Source: Chromobotia macracanthus (lineage: Eukaryota; Chordata; Actinopteri; Cypriniformes; Botiidae). From it: 64,000 nucleotides of DNA. Numbering within the stretch: position 1 is the first letter of the stretch; the number at the start of each line of letters is the position of its first letter. The notes below the pieces were generated by a model. That model had not been told where the DNA came from. It saw only the letters and a program-made list of their open reading frames with translations, and ran no database searches. Location: assembly GCA_036877525.1 (NCBI GenBank), contig JAZGTH010000048.1:620001-684000 (forward strand). Reading direction: 5' to 3'. This document shows, one piece after another, positions 37,150 through 49,639 of the stretch. A program made the position numbers and the translations under genes.

Positions 37150-37894
37150 TAAATTCAGATTTATTTATATAGCGCTTTTTACAGTGTTGCATTGTTTCAA
37201 AGCAGCTTTACTTATAATGAAAAGAAATACACAGAAAACAGGAAAATTATTAAATATGTATAACACAGAATACATAGTATTATTGCAAATTTAATTGTTC
37301 ATTATAAGATGCATATTAATAAAACTAATTGGTGATAATATGTCTGTAATCGCTTAAGGAATATAAAGTTGTCTGAACTGATGATAACTGCAGCACATTT
37401 TTAATCATTTGAAGAAATGGACATATCTTAAGAAATATCTTTTTTGCATGCTCATACCCATCACTGTGGTTTATAGGAATGTAATATAATCCGGACCTAA
37501 TAAAAAAGTGTGTACTTTATCTGAAACTGACATTTAGTCAAATTTACATGATAGATGACAGATATCATATTAAGCAAGATATGGCATTCCAGCTTACATG
37601 GAAATGGCCCTTAGAAAGAAGATCATATTTTATAGTACAGGAGTATAATATATAAATAAGGAATTTGCAATAATACCATAAAATATTTGAACATTAAATA
37701 ATAAAAAGACAATGGAGAAAAAATTATAGTGAAATAGTAAAGTCTTAAGACTGTACTTAGATCATTATATTAAAAGCACTATTAATAATTTACAAAACCC
37801 TAAGCCAAGCTGAATGTCAGCAGTCTCCCAGTAAGACAACCAAAACTCCAATTATGTATAGGCTCTACCTTTACCTCAAAACCTGGCTCAGATG
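37150..37894 (+). repeat. Dispersed repeat family A, near-complete copy
   Basis: TTTATTTATATAGCGCTTTTTACAGTG and TTGCATTGTTTCAAAGCAGC form the head. GATAGATGACAGATATCATATTAAGCAAGA, CCAGCTTACATGGAAATGGC and AATGTCAGCAGTCTCCCAGTAAG follow in the same order as at 81 and 48740. It abuts an inverted family-A fragment. Confidence 0.8.
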
Positions 37895-38068
37895 TATAGT
37901 TTTATTAATATTCATCTCATAATGAACAATAAATAAATACATTTGCTATAATACCATGTATTCTTTTTTTGATGTTGTACGTTTGACAATTTTTCTGTTT
38001 TCTGTGTTTCATTTTTTTTATACGTAAAGCTGCTTTGAAGCTATGCGACATTGTAAAAAACAACATTG
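37895..38068 (-). repeat. Dispersed repeat family A, inverted fragment
   Basis: TAATACCATGTATTCT and ACGTAAAGCTGCTTTGAAGC match the minus-strand copy at 22780-23135 and are the reverse complement of the family head. Together with 37150-37894 it makes a tail-to-tail inverted pair. Confidence 0.65.
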
Positions 38069-38273
38069 TTATTCTGAAAACATGACTTCTCAGTTCTACC
38101 ACTGTACATTTATCATCCTGAAATCTTTATTCTCATGATTCTACTTTATCCAAACATTTCTGAACCAGCTAATTGAGACAGGTGTGATGCAGCAGGGGTG
38201 ATCAGGAACTGATTACAAAAGCTTTAGAGATAACCAAGTCAAATTTTCAATGTTTATACAATTTTAAAGGGAT

Positions 38274-38537
38274 ACTTTACCCAGAAAAAAATTCCACCAT
38301 TTACTGATTCTTATGTCATTCCAAACGTAACTATTTTGCTTATGAGGAACACAAAAATGACATTTTGAAGTTCGCTGGTAACAAAACAACAACAGCACCC
38401 ATTGACTTCCATTGTATGGACTCAATATCTCTGAGACATTTCTTCAAATATCTTTTTTTTGTGTTCCATGGAGTCATACAGGTTTGGAATAAATAAATGA
38501 TGGGGTAAATAAATGATAGAACAAACTACCCCTTTAA
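38274..38537. mobile_element. TTAA-flanked foldback MITE
   Basis: It begins TTAAAGGGATACTTTACCCAG and ends ACTACCCCTTTAA, inverted ends within TTAA target duplications. The arms carry CATTTACTGATTCTTATGTCATTCCAAAC on the left and AGGTTTGGAATAAATAAATGATG on the right. TTAA targets point to a piggyBac or Kolobok-type mobilising source. The family resembles the Angel elements described from zebrafish, from memory. Other copies are at 52781-53040 and, as fragments, at 16860, 18411 and 26262. Confidence 0.8.
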
Positions 38538-41500
38538 GAATATTTAAATGCATTTTATTTTTATTAATTGCCAATTATAATTGCCACATGAAAAATTCTG
38601 CATTGAAATAGGCCTTAAATGATACATCTATACCTTCTTCTGAAATCGACCAATTGGAGGCACCTTTACTGACCGGCTGTAACACAAATATTGGATTCAT
38701 ATCTAAACTGAAAGGTCTTCGTTACCTTTTTGATCCTGCATGGGGCTTTTCTGCACTCTTGTGGTCATATTGGGCAGTGCATTATATTGAATGACTTAGG
38801 GGTCATGGTGGAATTAAGGGTCATTTATCATTACTTATGCCACATAACGCAGGTTAAGTGACCTTTGGTAAAGGTGTATTTATAAGGAATGAACTGTGGG
38901 TATTATCTGTTTGTTAATAATACAAAATAATGTCAGGCAACGCATCCCCACCCTTAAATCCAAGGTGGATGCAACAATCCATCTACACATAATATGGCAT
39001 GTTTGAAAATATTTGTTTAAAAAGGATGTGTTTGAGAAAAAAGGTCCTAATTTTGCTGCTTGTAAAGTATTTGTAATGGAGTATTGTAGGAGTGATACTT
39101 AAAGAAAGAGAAACAAGAAAGACTGTAGAAGTAGCTGTTACTGAAAAAGTCTGTTCTATTTAGTTATATTATGTATTGTGTCAGCAGAATGTTTTGACAA
39201 ATAAGAATATAAAAATATCTTAAATAACTATATGTAATTAAACACTGACAAGCATCTGTACGGTGAAACGCTTGACGTAAATGTGATGTACCTTTCTTTA
39301 ACCACTAACAGGCGCTATTACTATTGTAATTCAATCGCCCTTTCGCATTGTGGGTGCTTGTATTATAAACTGAGCACCCATGCTTTAATAAGAAATTTAA
39401 TATAAGTAGTATATTATATTGTATATTGGGATAGGCGAATATCCTCTCCACTTATCATTTTAACTGCAATAATATCTTGTTATTCTAATTTCTAGAAGAT
39501 CATCCTGGGTGTGTTCATAATTTTACTTTATATAAGCTTATTTTTTTTGCAAGTGCATTGTATGCCTACTATTTCCACATGTGTATTTAGTTAATGAAAG
39601 CTAAACAGAGCTATTAGCTTTTTGTCACAGCCCATGAAAACATATCCTTATTTTGCAGATGGATACAATAGTTTGATACAATATCCAGATTATTGGCATA
39701 GGAAAATGACGTAGAGTCATTTAACCAACATAAGGATGTAATGAGGCAGTTCTCTGTTAAAATTGTGTCTGTGGTCAATTAAATAATGTGTTATTATTCT
39801 GCTATTGAAAGAGCCTGTATTACAAAGCAAGTAATTCTTCAATGGGCAAATGTTACAAATACAATTTATGTAAAGAAGAATCCAAGTTAAAGTTCTATTG
39901 TGTGCAGCCTAAATTTCCTAACTTTAGTAGGCTATGTTACCTCAAGCCCTTGTTCAAAGAAACATTAGCCAGTATTGACTATGTGACTAGTGAATAAACT
40001 GGATTCAGTGTAAGAGAATGAGCTCCAACTGGTGCTTTATGTACTGTATGTAATACTATAGATAATGGTTTTAATCACTGTCAGTCAGCTACAGAATACC
40101 CCCTTAGGTAATTCAAACCTGCTTATAAACAACCAGACCAAACCAGATTTTGGTGTGAACTTATTCCAGTCAGACCTAATTAATTTCAGTTAATATATCC
40201 GAGTTGTCAACCTTGCTGCTCTTCCCCTGTGGATTACTAATTTATGAGAATGTCAACAGGATATTAAAAGTCGCATTCACACAAACACCTTATCAAAAAA
40301 GGAAACAGTGGCATAAAAATGCACATGAACGTGTGCATTCTCAACACCACCTCAATACTCCTGTCCATAGGCAACAAGTAAACATATTGTTAATTTGTCA
40401 GTTCAGTGGCCTATAAGCCTTGGTTTACTTTTTGTAGTTGGGATATTGTGAATGAAAGTCACAACATTCTGGTAGTGCTGCTGGAGCTGATAGGAAACTC
40501 AACATTCAGCAACTGGTCTGATGGGTGTCATCACAGAACATTCATGCCCAACAGATAGCTTTTCACACTGCAGGTATATAGAATCTTTTAAATCTACACT
40601 GACATTTATGCTGTTGATGACAGTGTTGGCAGAAGATTAATGCTAGATAAGGGGAATAAGAACTCTTAAACAAGCCGTAATGAGATGAAACAGTGAAATT
40701 ATAATACAGATTCTGTTTTAAAAAGAAAATCAGCCTAATTAGCCAAATTCAGCAGACCTTTAAGATAATATAAACATTTCCGCATAAACAAATTTCCACT
40801 AGTCCAGTTTAGTGTCATATGGATGTTTACCTAATAAAACACAAGGGCCACATTGTCAACACTTATTTAATTTCTATTGCTATTCTTAAAAATAGGGCCT
40901 ATTTTTTTAAATTACTGTTTAACAAATGGATAATGGTGAGGTATGCCAAATACATGACTTTAGACTTGAATTTTGATTACGAGCTGTAGAAAGTTCTTTT
41001 TTAAAAGTGTAAAATATCAATGTACATAGCTATTTATGAATATATGTACAATTTACATTTCAGAGTGAAGTAATACTACTTTATTTTCACAAACATAATA
41101 CATAAAGAACACACACTAAGTCTAAAAATGTAGCCGTTGGGAAATAAGTGATGATGTTCTGCTTCATGGCTAATGCAGTGACAGTTGTCGCATTGAGTAA
41201 GTTATGCAATTTTATAAGAGCCCTCTGGGGTAAATTATTATTTATTAAATAAATAATGTTTATTAAATAATAATTTAATAAAAACAGTAATAAATATTAA
41301 AATTACTAATAACAATAATGACTAATAATAACAATAATTACTAATTACTAATTACTAATAACTAATAATAACTTATAACTATATAACAGGTTATATAATA
41401 ACTTTAATAGCAGGGTAATCTCCCCTACTTTCATAAAACTACTGTTCCCCACTACACTAAAAGAATCTGCAAAAAATCATTAAAATTTCAAGATTTACAT

Positions 41501-42289
41501 GTCTTTTAAAAATTACATTACATAAGGCAGATTGTGATGTGGAATTAATAGAGAAAGAACAGCAATTGTTAGAGCACAAAATATAGAAAAAAAGACTGGA
41601 AAGCAAAATTGCAGTCAGAGAAAAATAGGCGTAATTGTCGCCACAGGATTAGAGACATATTTTATGATTTTATTATGGATTGTAATAATTCACAAATACG
41701 ACAAATGCTGCAGGAAATTGACAGAAAACTAAAAAAGCTTGATTTAGGCTTGATTAGGCTTGAAAGCTTGACTTCTGCATTGCTGGAGACATGTTCTTCA
41801 AACATATAAGATAAAACTTTAAGAACGTCAAAAAAAAAAATAATTTACATGATTTATGTAATTGCTTTTTATATATCCAGAATTTGTGTCAATATTATAT
41901 TAAAAACAACATTTCCTAAATTCTTGTTTTCTGCCTTTCAAGTGTCAAAGCATTTTCAGTATGTTTTTTATGTATATAAATAGATTGCATATCCACCTAA
42001 TTGTTTACACTGCCTGATAAACTTCTTATCAGACTCAACATGGCTTCTAATTAGTACTTTGAAACATTAGTGTTTACTCCCTTAGCCTGGAGTTCCCTCT
42101 CTAATGCCCACAGCTGTACACAACAGAAGCCTTAATTACATAGAGCCTCATCAGACCGACTGAGAGCAAGCTACATTGTGTGCAGCTACTGTTCGCCCAT
42201 TGATTTTTCAAGATTGCTGTGAAGTGACAATGACGTTATTGTAATATCCTGACATATTAATAAAGTTAACTAGATACGGAAGAAAATGT
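38538..42289. other. No gene seen; low-complexity TAATAA tract at 41230-41400
   Basis: About 3.7 kb of AT-rich intergenic sequence. At 41230-41400 a degenerate TAATAA/TTACTAA simple repeat dominates. A single 66-codon frame at 41609-41809 is listed separately. Confidence 0.45.
41609..41809 (+). other. Unrecognised small open frame, Lys/Leu-rich
   Basis: The 66 codons include RHRIRDIFYDFIMD and QMLQEIDRKLKKLDLGL with a heptad-like Leu/Ile spacing that could form a short helix. I do not recognise a family. There is no upstream splice site or promoter evidence. It may be a relic of a mobile-element protein or chance in AT-rich DNA. Confidence 0.12.
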
Positions 42290-44300
42290 GAGTGATGTTT
42301 GCCATGGCAAAACTCGGGCCAGAATATTTCAGTTACATTAACATGTTTTAACATGGTGCTAACATGTTTAGCATGATGGTAGCATATTTTAGCATTAATT
42401 ACCATGATGCTAGTATGTTTTAGCATGATGCTAGCATGATTTAGCATGAAAGATATACTACAATATGGCTTATTTGTGATGTTATGAGGTTGCAAGGGTG
42501 CTCTAAATGGTTGGTAAGGTGTGGCTAGGAATTTGCCAGATCAATACTCAAAGCCCATTGACAGCCCATGTCAAAAAGCCCACTCACAGGTCTTTACAAT
42601 GTTATGAGATTGTAAGGACTGAGATATGGCTTATTAGTGGTGCTTGCAAAGCAAAGTATCATTATTACTCTCCTGCATACTTGTCTTCTTTTTCTGACCA
42701 AAACTTTGGTATGTAACTCATCCCGCACTGTTTGTCGTAGATCCATGAATGAGGTGTCAAATCAACAGGCGAGGTGGAGAGAAGAGATGTGCTATGACTT
42801 TTATAAGTTATCAGGTGTACAATGTTTTTAGGGCGTACGAAAAAGTGGGTGAAAAATTCCATAGACTTATCATTAGGCTCATTTTGTGATGTTATAGCTC
42901 TGCATCAGAATGTGGTAGAGACTTGGGGGTGGGCTTGTATCGCTCGGCTTAGCAAGCAGCCTCAAATGCTGGCATTACAACTTCAGTGCCACACCATGGA
43001 AACCAGTTACAGTACCCTAGCAACCACCCCATTGACTTCCATTTAAAAAGATGAGAGGGATCAGAACATCATAGAGACAAGTGGATGGCCTCTTTTGACT
43101 CAGACTGCCAAGTAGTCTTTAATTATTACAATAGAAACTGTCCAACCATGCCCTAGAAACCACTTAGAGCACCCTAGCAACCAACATTAATTAGTTATAG
43201 AACATTATAGAAACATGGGAGTTGGCTCTTTTGATTCACACACACATCCCTCTATTGGTTTTACCCCCTTAACTGTCTAGCCACACCCCAGCACCAATTT
43301 ACTGTACCCTAGAAATCATATAATAAAATTAATAATCCATATCTGTCAGTGGCCTTTAGGTATTGTCCTGGCAACTTCCTGACCACATCATAGAAACCAT
43401 TTAGATCACACTAGCAACCTCCTAACATCACGAATAAGCTTTATTTTAGTATATCTATCATGCTAAATCATGCTTAGTCATGCTAACATTGTTACTTCAT
43501 GTTAGCATAATGCTAATATCATGCCAAGTCATGCTAGCATCATGCCATTTCATGCTAACATCATGTTACTTCCTGTTAGCAGCATGGTAACAACATACTA
43601 AGTCATGCTAGCATCATGCCATTTTATGATAACATCATGCTAATTCATGATAAGTCATGTTAGCATTATAACAACATCATGCTAAGTAATGCTAGCATCA
43701 TGTTAAATCAAAATGTTCTGATGTGTCTTACCTTTTTCAATGGAAGTTAATGGGGTGGTTGCTAGGGTACTGTAACTGTTTCCTAGAGTGTGAAGATGAA
43801 ATATCATAATTTGTTACAAGCAATAAAAGCCCACCCCCAACTTTAAATGAAAGTCTAGGGGGAGGTTGCTAAAAGTACTGTAACTGGTTACTAGGGTGTG
43901 GCTATAAAGTTGTAATCACCAAAAGTCACCATTTGTTGCTGCTCACTAAACTGAGTAATATGAGTCCACCCCAAGTCTTTACGACAGTCTGACATGGAAC
44001 AATTACATCACAAATTTAGCCCAGTGTTAAGTCTATGGAATTTTTCGCCCACTTTGTCATACACCCTAAAAACATTGTACACCTGATTGCTTTATCAAAG
44101 GCATAGCAGACCTCTCCTCAATAAGACGGTTGATTTGACCCCTCATTCATGTCTACAACAAACGGTGGGGGATGAGTTACGTACCAAAGTGTTGTCCAGA
44201 AGTAGTATGCACGAGAGTAATAGTGATGCTTAGTTTTGCAAGCGCCACTGAAAAGTATGCAATAGAGTAATAATGATGCTTTCCTTCACAAGCACCACCT
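42290..44300. repeat. Composite foldback repeat (family D) with GCTA-rich cores
   Basis: A plus-oriented unit (about 42637-43710) starts GTGGTGCTTGCAAAGC. It contains CATTGACTTCCATTTAAAAAG and several CTAGCAACC phrases, and ends in ATGCTAGCATCATG-type tandem sequence (43445-43710). On its left, 42290-42600 is the inverted copy of its right end (GCTA-rich core plus GTGATGTTATGAGGTTGCAAGG). On its right, 43725-44300 is the inverted copy of its left end, back to GCAAGCGCCAC. The segment is therefore an inverted-repeat mosaic. No protein is encoded; the frames at 42208-42495, 42507-42862 and 42822-43046 all lie in it. Confidence 0.8.
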
Positions 44301-44302
44301 GC

Positions 44303-44835
44303 CCCGTTTTTACCAAAAACAACAGTAGAAGCAGTAAGCAAAAAACACGACAGGACAGAGACTAAGCAACTTGACAAAAACAAAGTTACTAAATACAAAA
44401 ATGCATGTTGCACAAAATTCCACAAGCGAACCAGGATACAAGAAACACAATACACAAGCCAAGATACAAGGACCAAAACGCAAAACAAATCGGCACAAGA
44501 CAGAAAACACAAGGGTGTTAAATAGCACAAAGACAAACGACTAACAGGTGCGTGAAATTAGTGCAGATGAGACAAGAGAACGAGGGGGTGGTGTCAAGAC
44601 GCAAGACCGGAGAGCACATGGCGAATGTAAACAAAACAGAGGCCATGTGCTTCCACACAAGACGAAGACCCAGAGCATGTTCAGATGTGTTCAGATCCCG
44701 ACTCCAAGAAACAAGAACCAAGACTAGAAGGAGTCAGGATCCAAACAGCACGCTCTGACACTAAACACAGGGCATGTCAGGATCCTGGCAAAATAATCTA
44801 GAAATACTCAGAAACAGGAAGCCAGGACCCTGACA
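44303..44835 (-). mobile_element. LTR-like element, minus orientation
   Basis: Read on the minus strand it starts TGTCAGGGTCCTGGCTTCCTG at 44835 and for ~100 bases tracks the solo LTR at 31340. It then diverges into a longer T/G-rich region (TTTGTTTTGCGTTTTGG, GTTGCTTAGTCTCTG). Its inner end abuts the family-D repeat. The 119- and 72-codon minus-strand frames here are LTR sequence, not genes. Confidence 0.55.
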
Positions 44836-45843
44836 ATGAGATGTTAATAGTACCCAAACAGGTTCTTGTTTAGCTTTACCTTTATTAGCCCTTTGGTTAA
44901 CCAGCTGTGCCAAAAAGACCATGCTGTTTGACCAGTATGTTTTGATGGTAATCTGTGCTGTGCTTGAGCACCAGCTGGACCAGCACTAAATCAGGACTAA
45001 CAATAATATCCTATCCTGAACAGTCCTGAACCAGCATTAAAATTCATGCTAAACTAATCAATTCATCAGGCCATGTTTAGGTCTGTTTACAAATGTGGAA
45101 GAAAGGCTGTATATTTTTAGTGTGAACAGCACAAAATTGCATGCCATTTAAAAAGCAGGAGTTCTTAGTTCTATTACGAAGCGCTCATAAACATACCAAC
45201 CTAAGCAAACACAGAATGGATGTAAGAGCTATTTCAGCTTACCATGATAAAAACTCAGACTTGATCATATGCTACTGCATAGTGTCTGATTTAAAATCCA
45301 ACATATATTCTATAATAAGCATTATAAGCACAGGTACTTTATGTATTGTATGTTAAAAGGAACAACATCTCTCCAAACAGAAAATTACTTTGATGCTATG
45401 TGTTTATGTTTGACATCATATGCTACTGCTTGATAATGAAATGAAGTTTGTGCATTAAACTGTTGGGCAAGTTAAACCATTTGGATGTGGGAGGATGTGG
45501 ATGAGAATGGGTAGGGGTAGAATTAGATGGGTGGATGTATGAAGGAAAAGATTAATGGTGATAAACTTAATGTGTTTAATCACCTGGGTCAATTCAAAGA
45601 TTTTAAAGCTGGGTCGCTCTTTCTACCATGATGCTCCTGGGTCACAGAGACCCTAGTCTATCCAATTGACCAATAAATGAGAGGGCAAAGATGCCAATGA
45701 ATCCCTCCATGCTTTATTTCACAATTTCTTTGTCTGCCATTCCTTTTCATTGTGTAATGTTCAAGTATTTTTGTTATTATTACAAATCCCTTATACCCTT
45801 GTCAGTAAAATGTTACCTCCTTTCTATGTGCCAACTTCATTTA
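44836..45843. other. No feature seen
   Basis: Intergenic. The frame at 45141-45356 has no recognisable content. GTGGGAGGATGTGGATGAG-type G-rich sequence at 45488-45530 is low complexity. Confidence 0.4.
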
Positions 45844-46015
45844 AGATGAAATGGAATATCTTGTTTAATATGATACCTATTATCTATAATGTTAGTTGAC
45901 TAAAATTGCATAGTCTCCAAAGTATATACTGTTTTAGTAGGCAGTCTGAATACTTTATTAACCAACTACAAATCTAGTATCTCTAATTAGATTTATTAAT
46001 ACATATCTTAGTTTA
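45844..46015 (-). repeat. Dispersed repeat family A, minus-strand fragment
   Basis: GATACCTATTATCTATAATG, TGCATAGTCTCCAAAGTATATACTG and GTTTTAGTAGGCAGTCTGAA are the reverse complement of the family-A centre (compare 48940-49030). Confidence 0.7.
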
Positions 46016-46179
46016 TATCTTATTTTATAAATTTGTAATAAACTGTAGCGCTGCAGTGTAACTAAATAGTTCTATATGCTGTTTAGCGTGTGCATTTCAT
46101 AGGGTTAGTTTGATAATCCAAATGCAGAAGTGCCACTAATATTGTGTATGTTCAAGCTGTTTTGCCTCAGAAAAGGTGA

Positions 46180-46985
46180 AATAAACCCTTTAGAGTTTGA
46201 AAAACTCACTGTTTTGTCTTCACTAGGACATTAAACTGGTGTCAGAAGTGGGATGTCAGAGCATGGGATTTGCCCGAGTTTGAATTGTGCCAGGATGAAA
46301 ACAGTGCCTTGGCTGGTGAGAGTAAGAATGGTAGTCTCTAATTGCTGCGGAGGGCTCCACACAACCCCACTGGAAGGGTGGGTGTGGTAATGGAAAGTCT
46401 GCCCAGGCTGGAGATTGACAGGGGTAGGGGGAGTCCATTTTGGCACAAGTTCCTATTAAGCTGCCCAAATATGATCCGTACTTTGCACAAGTACATGTGA
46501 CAACATGTCTAGCTGCTCCAAAGACCCTGGTCTAGGCGTTGGTGGAGACGGAGCGGGCTGAGTCCGAGCATGTTGGGGACAATGACGCAGAGGTTATGTG
46601 CCGGTTGATACTGTTACGCCGCAAATGGAGAGTAGGGAGCAACCCCTGAGCCGACGGGACTAGGACCGGTGTTACCACTGTGGGACATGTGCCCCTTGAT
46701 TGTCCTGCACCAACACCCCTGCTCCGCATTCCACTTGGATGGTCATCCTTGCCAAGCCCTGATTGACACTAGGTCTAGCATTTTTATTGTCCATCCTGGA
46801 ACCTTGCCAGGAACTGGGGGATTACCAATAGGCTTGGTCGGCGTCTGCAATACAAATGCTGACAGTGACCAGGGACAGGGCAGGTACTAGGAGAAGTAAT
46901 CCCTTGCAAGTGACTGTCAGTACTAGAACCATTGCCCCTGAGTTTTAGCTGGCAGAAGTAGAAGACCCCTGTATTGTGGTTTGTT
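46180..46985 (+). pseudogene. Gypsy-type LTR retrotransposon remnant: LTR end, PBS, gag zinc knuckle and protease
   Basis: After the primer-binding site the sequence is gag-like but broken. At about 46671 a CYHCGTCAP..LSC segment resembles a CCHC nucleocapsid knuckle with a stop inside. At 46732-46840 HPCQALIDTRSSIFIVHPG followed by LPGTGGLP is the retrotransposon aspartic-protease block. Its active-site Asp-Thr-Gly is changed to Asp-Thr-Arg, so it is inactive. A second protease-like block, LAEVEDPCIV, follows at about 46950. No reverse transcriptase is present before the SINE that interrupts it. Confidence 0.75.
46237..46253 (+). promoter_or_regulatory. tRNA primer-binding site of an LTR retrotransposon
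   Basis: TGGTGTCAGAAGTGGGA is complementary to a tRNA 3' end reading ...TCCCACTTCTGACA-CCA, which I associate with tRNA-Leu. It lies just inside what should be the 5' LTR end, which has an AATAAA at about 46181. It is followed by gag/protease remnants, as expected. Confidence 0.7.
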
Positions 46986-47100
46986 CCCACCAAAGTATCA
47001 CTCTCTTTCCATACAATAATTTGGGAGTGAACTTATGACCTTTGTGTTGCAAGCACAATACTTAACTAGTTGAACTACAGGGACACCTTTAATATGTAAA
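46985..47100 (-). mobile_element. Degraded tRNA-derived SINE
   Basis: On the minus strand GTGTCCCTGTAGTTCAACTAG resembles a tRNA 5' half with A-box, and AAAGGTCATAAGTTCACTCCC a B-box region. The tail is not clear. It sits at the point where the Gypsy protease sequence stops. Confidence 0.5.
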
Positions 47101-48739
47101 TAGGTGACAGTCTCATGCTCAACTGACTAAGCTAGCCATTTATTTTTCATTTATTTATTATTTTTTAGCCTTTATTTTCTTTTATTTATAACTTTTTACA
47201 CATTTTAACAACTGAAATAAGTTTGATATTGTTAATGCTAATGTTATTTTCCCCCAACCCCTTTATGATGTCATCTGTTTTACTTGCACGACGGCACAAT
47301 GCATGTTTCAACTCATCTGCATTTTGTCTCATGTGCTTTGGGTTTCTTGACATTCTTTTATAATTAATACTTTTAATTATATTTCATTCCTCTTTTAATA
47401 TATCTCATTCCTCTTCACCACTAATAAATTATCTCCTGTGCAAAAGCTCTCAATGTTTTTATTCCAACTTTAAAGCTGTTCTGTCAATCTAGTCCCAATT
47501 CTCCACAGCTCCAGCAATAACCCTTCTTCTAAAGGATACTCACTGATTATTTATTCACTTTGATATTTAGGAAATATTTCCCAGTGGCCCTATGCTTAAC
47601 TGTGGGTCAAATCTCACTCTCCCTTGTGCGTCATGATGTGCAGTGGCAGGCACACAAACCCACCAACACATACAAAATGACAGGTGAACACATTAAGAAT
47701 ACATATGGGCAAAATGCTAAAACATCTTACTCATCTCAACACATGCACACAGAAAAATCAACAATGCCCTTGTTGTTTCCCAAAACAGAGAAGTTGACTC
47801 TAAAGCCCATTACACCTAGATGCTTGACATTTTTATAATGAGAAGATATTACACAAACTTTGCTGGAATTGTATTATCTGTATCCACATACCACAGGGGT
47901 GTGGAGCTATTGCCACACCCCCAAAACAGGACAACGTTGATTATAAAAGGCTGAATTTAACATACATTATTTTTTTGGAATTTAACATATAAAAAATAAA
48001 ATATGTCACTTCAACATCTTACTCCTCCCAATTGCAAATTTGATAATTTATTTATTGAAAAATGTTTCAGGTGCCATCTGTGTAATTGTATATTACTTAA
48101 ATTGTATGCTTTTCCAAAATTAAGCAGTCAAATCATTTTTATCAATTTACCGTTCTGTCAGAATCCCTCTGTATACACCACATGCCATGTAACATTTATA
48201 TGTCCATTTAAAATCCCTTTGTAAGGACCCCGTCCCTTAAAATCAAGGCATAATTAAATACATTTCAGTGTTTGAATGTGTAGTAGTACTTTGGACCAAA
48301 GTACTTGTGAAGCTAAATCAGGTTGATTAGGTCCAGATGATGCTCACTGTTACATTCTTTTGCATAAACTCATCCTCATGTAACAATGTTGGCTGTAGTT
48401 CTTGTTTTTGTGACTTAAATAAAACAAATAAAATGGTAAGCAAATAATTAGTGACTTTGTAGTTACATTTGTGTTTTGTCCTTTTAAATGAATGTATTTT
48501 GGTGACCTATTGACTTTACCTGGACAAAGTGTTAACAATGTTTATTTTTGTCATTCTGTTAAGTTTAATGGTGTGGTATCTCCATCAATGGAAATAAGTA
48601 TAACTGCACTTAATTCACAGAGTTGGTAAAAATGTATCTTTGTCTGTATCTTATTATCTCTTTATATTGGCCAGTGATATATATCCCTTAATCCTATCCC
48701 ATTATTACCCCCAAATTCAAAATGCGAATAATATGTGTA
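47101..48739. other. No gene seen; one strong hairpin
   Basis: AT-rich sequence. A perfect 9-bp inverted repeat GGGGTGTGG / CCACACCCC with an 8-base loop lies at 47896-47921. The frames at 47560-47838 and 48003-48224 have no recognisable content. Confidence 0.45.
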
Positions 48740-49495
48740 AGACGTATATAAATAAATTAATAAAACTAATTAGGGATTCTAGGTTTGTAGTTGATTTATT
48801 AATAAAGGGTTGACTGAACTGATAAAAACAATAACACATTTGGACCATTTAAATACATGGATGTGTTTTAGAAATACCTGTCATTGTGTGTGAAGGCTTG
48901 TACCTCTTTCAGTGGCCTATGAGAGGGCAATGTATTCAGACGGCCTACTGAAAAAGTATGTACATCTGAGACTATGCAATGAGTAGTAAATTAACAAGAT
49001 AGATGATAGGTATCAATTTAAGCATGACATGCCATTCCAGCTTACATGGAGATGACACATCAAAAGTTAACATCTTTCGGGACTGGGATATTTTTTTTGC
49101 AATAGTACCATTAAATACACACAATACACAAAAATAAAATACATACACAAAATATACACAATACAAATACCCATAAACCCAGAACTGGAGACAAAAAAAT
49201 AACAAAAGAGTATATTCTTTGTAATTATAGCATTTCGCTAGAAGCAATATTAACAATTCACAAAACCTTAAGCTAAGTTAAATGTCAGCAGTCTCCCAGT
49301 AAGCAAGCCAACAGGGTAACAGTGGCAAGGAACCAAAACTCCAATGATGTATAGATGGAGAAAAAAACCTAGGATACACCAGCCTCAATCGGGAGGGCCA
49401 ATTCTTCTCTGGCACGTTAAAAACTTTCTTGAATATAAAGAGTTGATAATAATGATTTATAATTATTTATTCATTTAAAACTGTCAGGTCTGATT
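48740..49495 (+). repeat. Dispersed repeat family A, long copy
   Basis: The landmarks GATAGATGATAGGTATCA, CCATTCCAGCTTACATGGAGATGAC, AATGTCAGCAGTCTCCCAGTAAGCAAGCC, GGCAAGGAACCAAAAC and CAATCGGGAGGGCCAATTCT occur in the same order as at 81-868. The AGCGC head is missing. Confidence 0.8.
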
Positions 49496-49549
49496 TTGTG
49501 ACAATATGTCAAGCACTGAAGAAATGTTACCAACAGAGATGGCGACAGA

Positions 49550-49633
49550 AGCATAATGTTACTAACATTTTTGTCAGTAACATGTTACAACATGTAACAT
49601 TGTTAGTAACATTGTTAGTAACAATGTTACAAC
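49550..49633. repeat. Imperfect tandem/inverted GTTAC repeats
   Basis: AGTAACATGTTACAACATGTAACATTG followed by repeated GTTAGTAACAT and AACAATGTTAC. The unit is partly self-complementary. It directly precedes the Gypsy remnant. Confidence 0.7.
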
Positions 49634-49639
49634 AGTTTT

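Noticed and set aside
44177..44536. 119-codon minus-strand frame with signal-peptide-like hydrophobic Cys/Leu/Val sequence
   Set aside because: It lies in an LTR-like element and the family-D repeat. Its hydrophobicity comes from T-rich LTR sequence.
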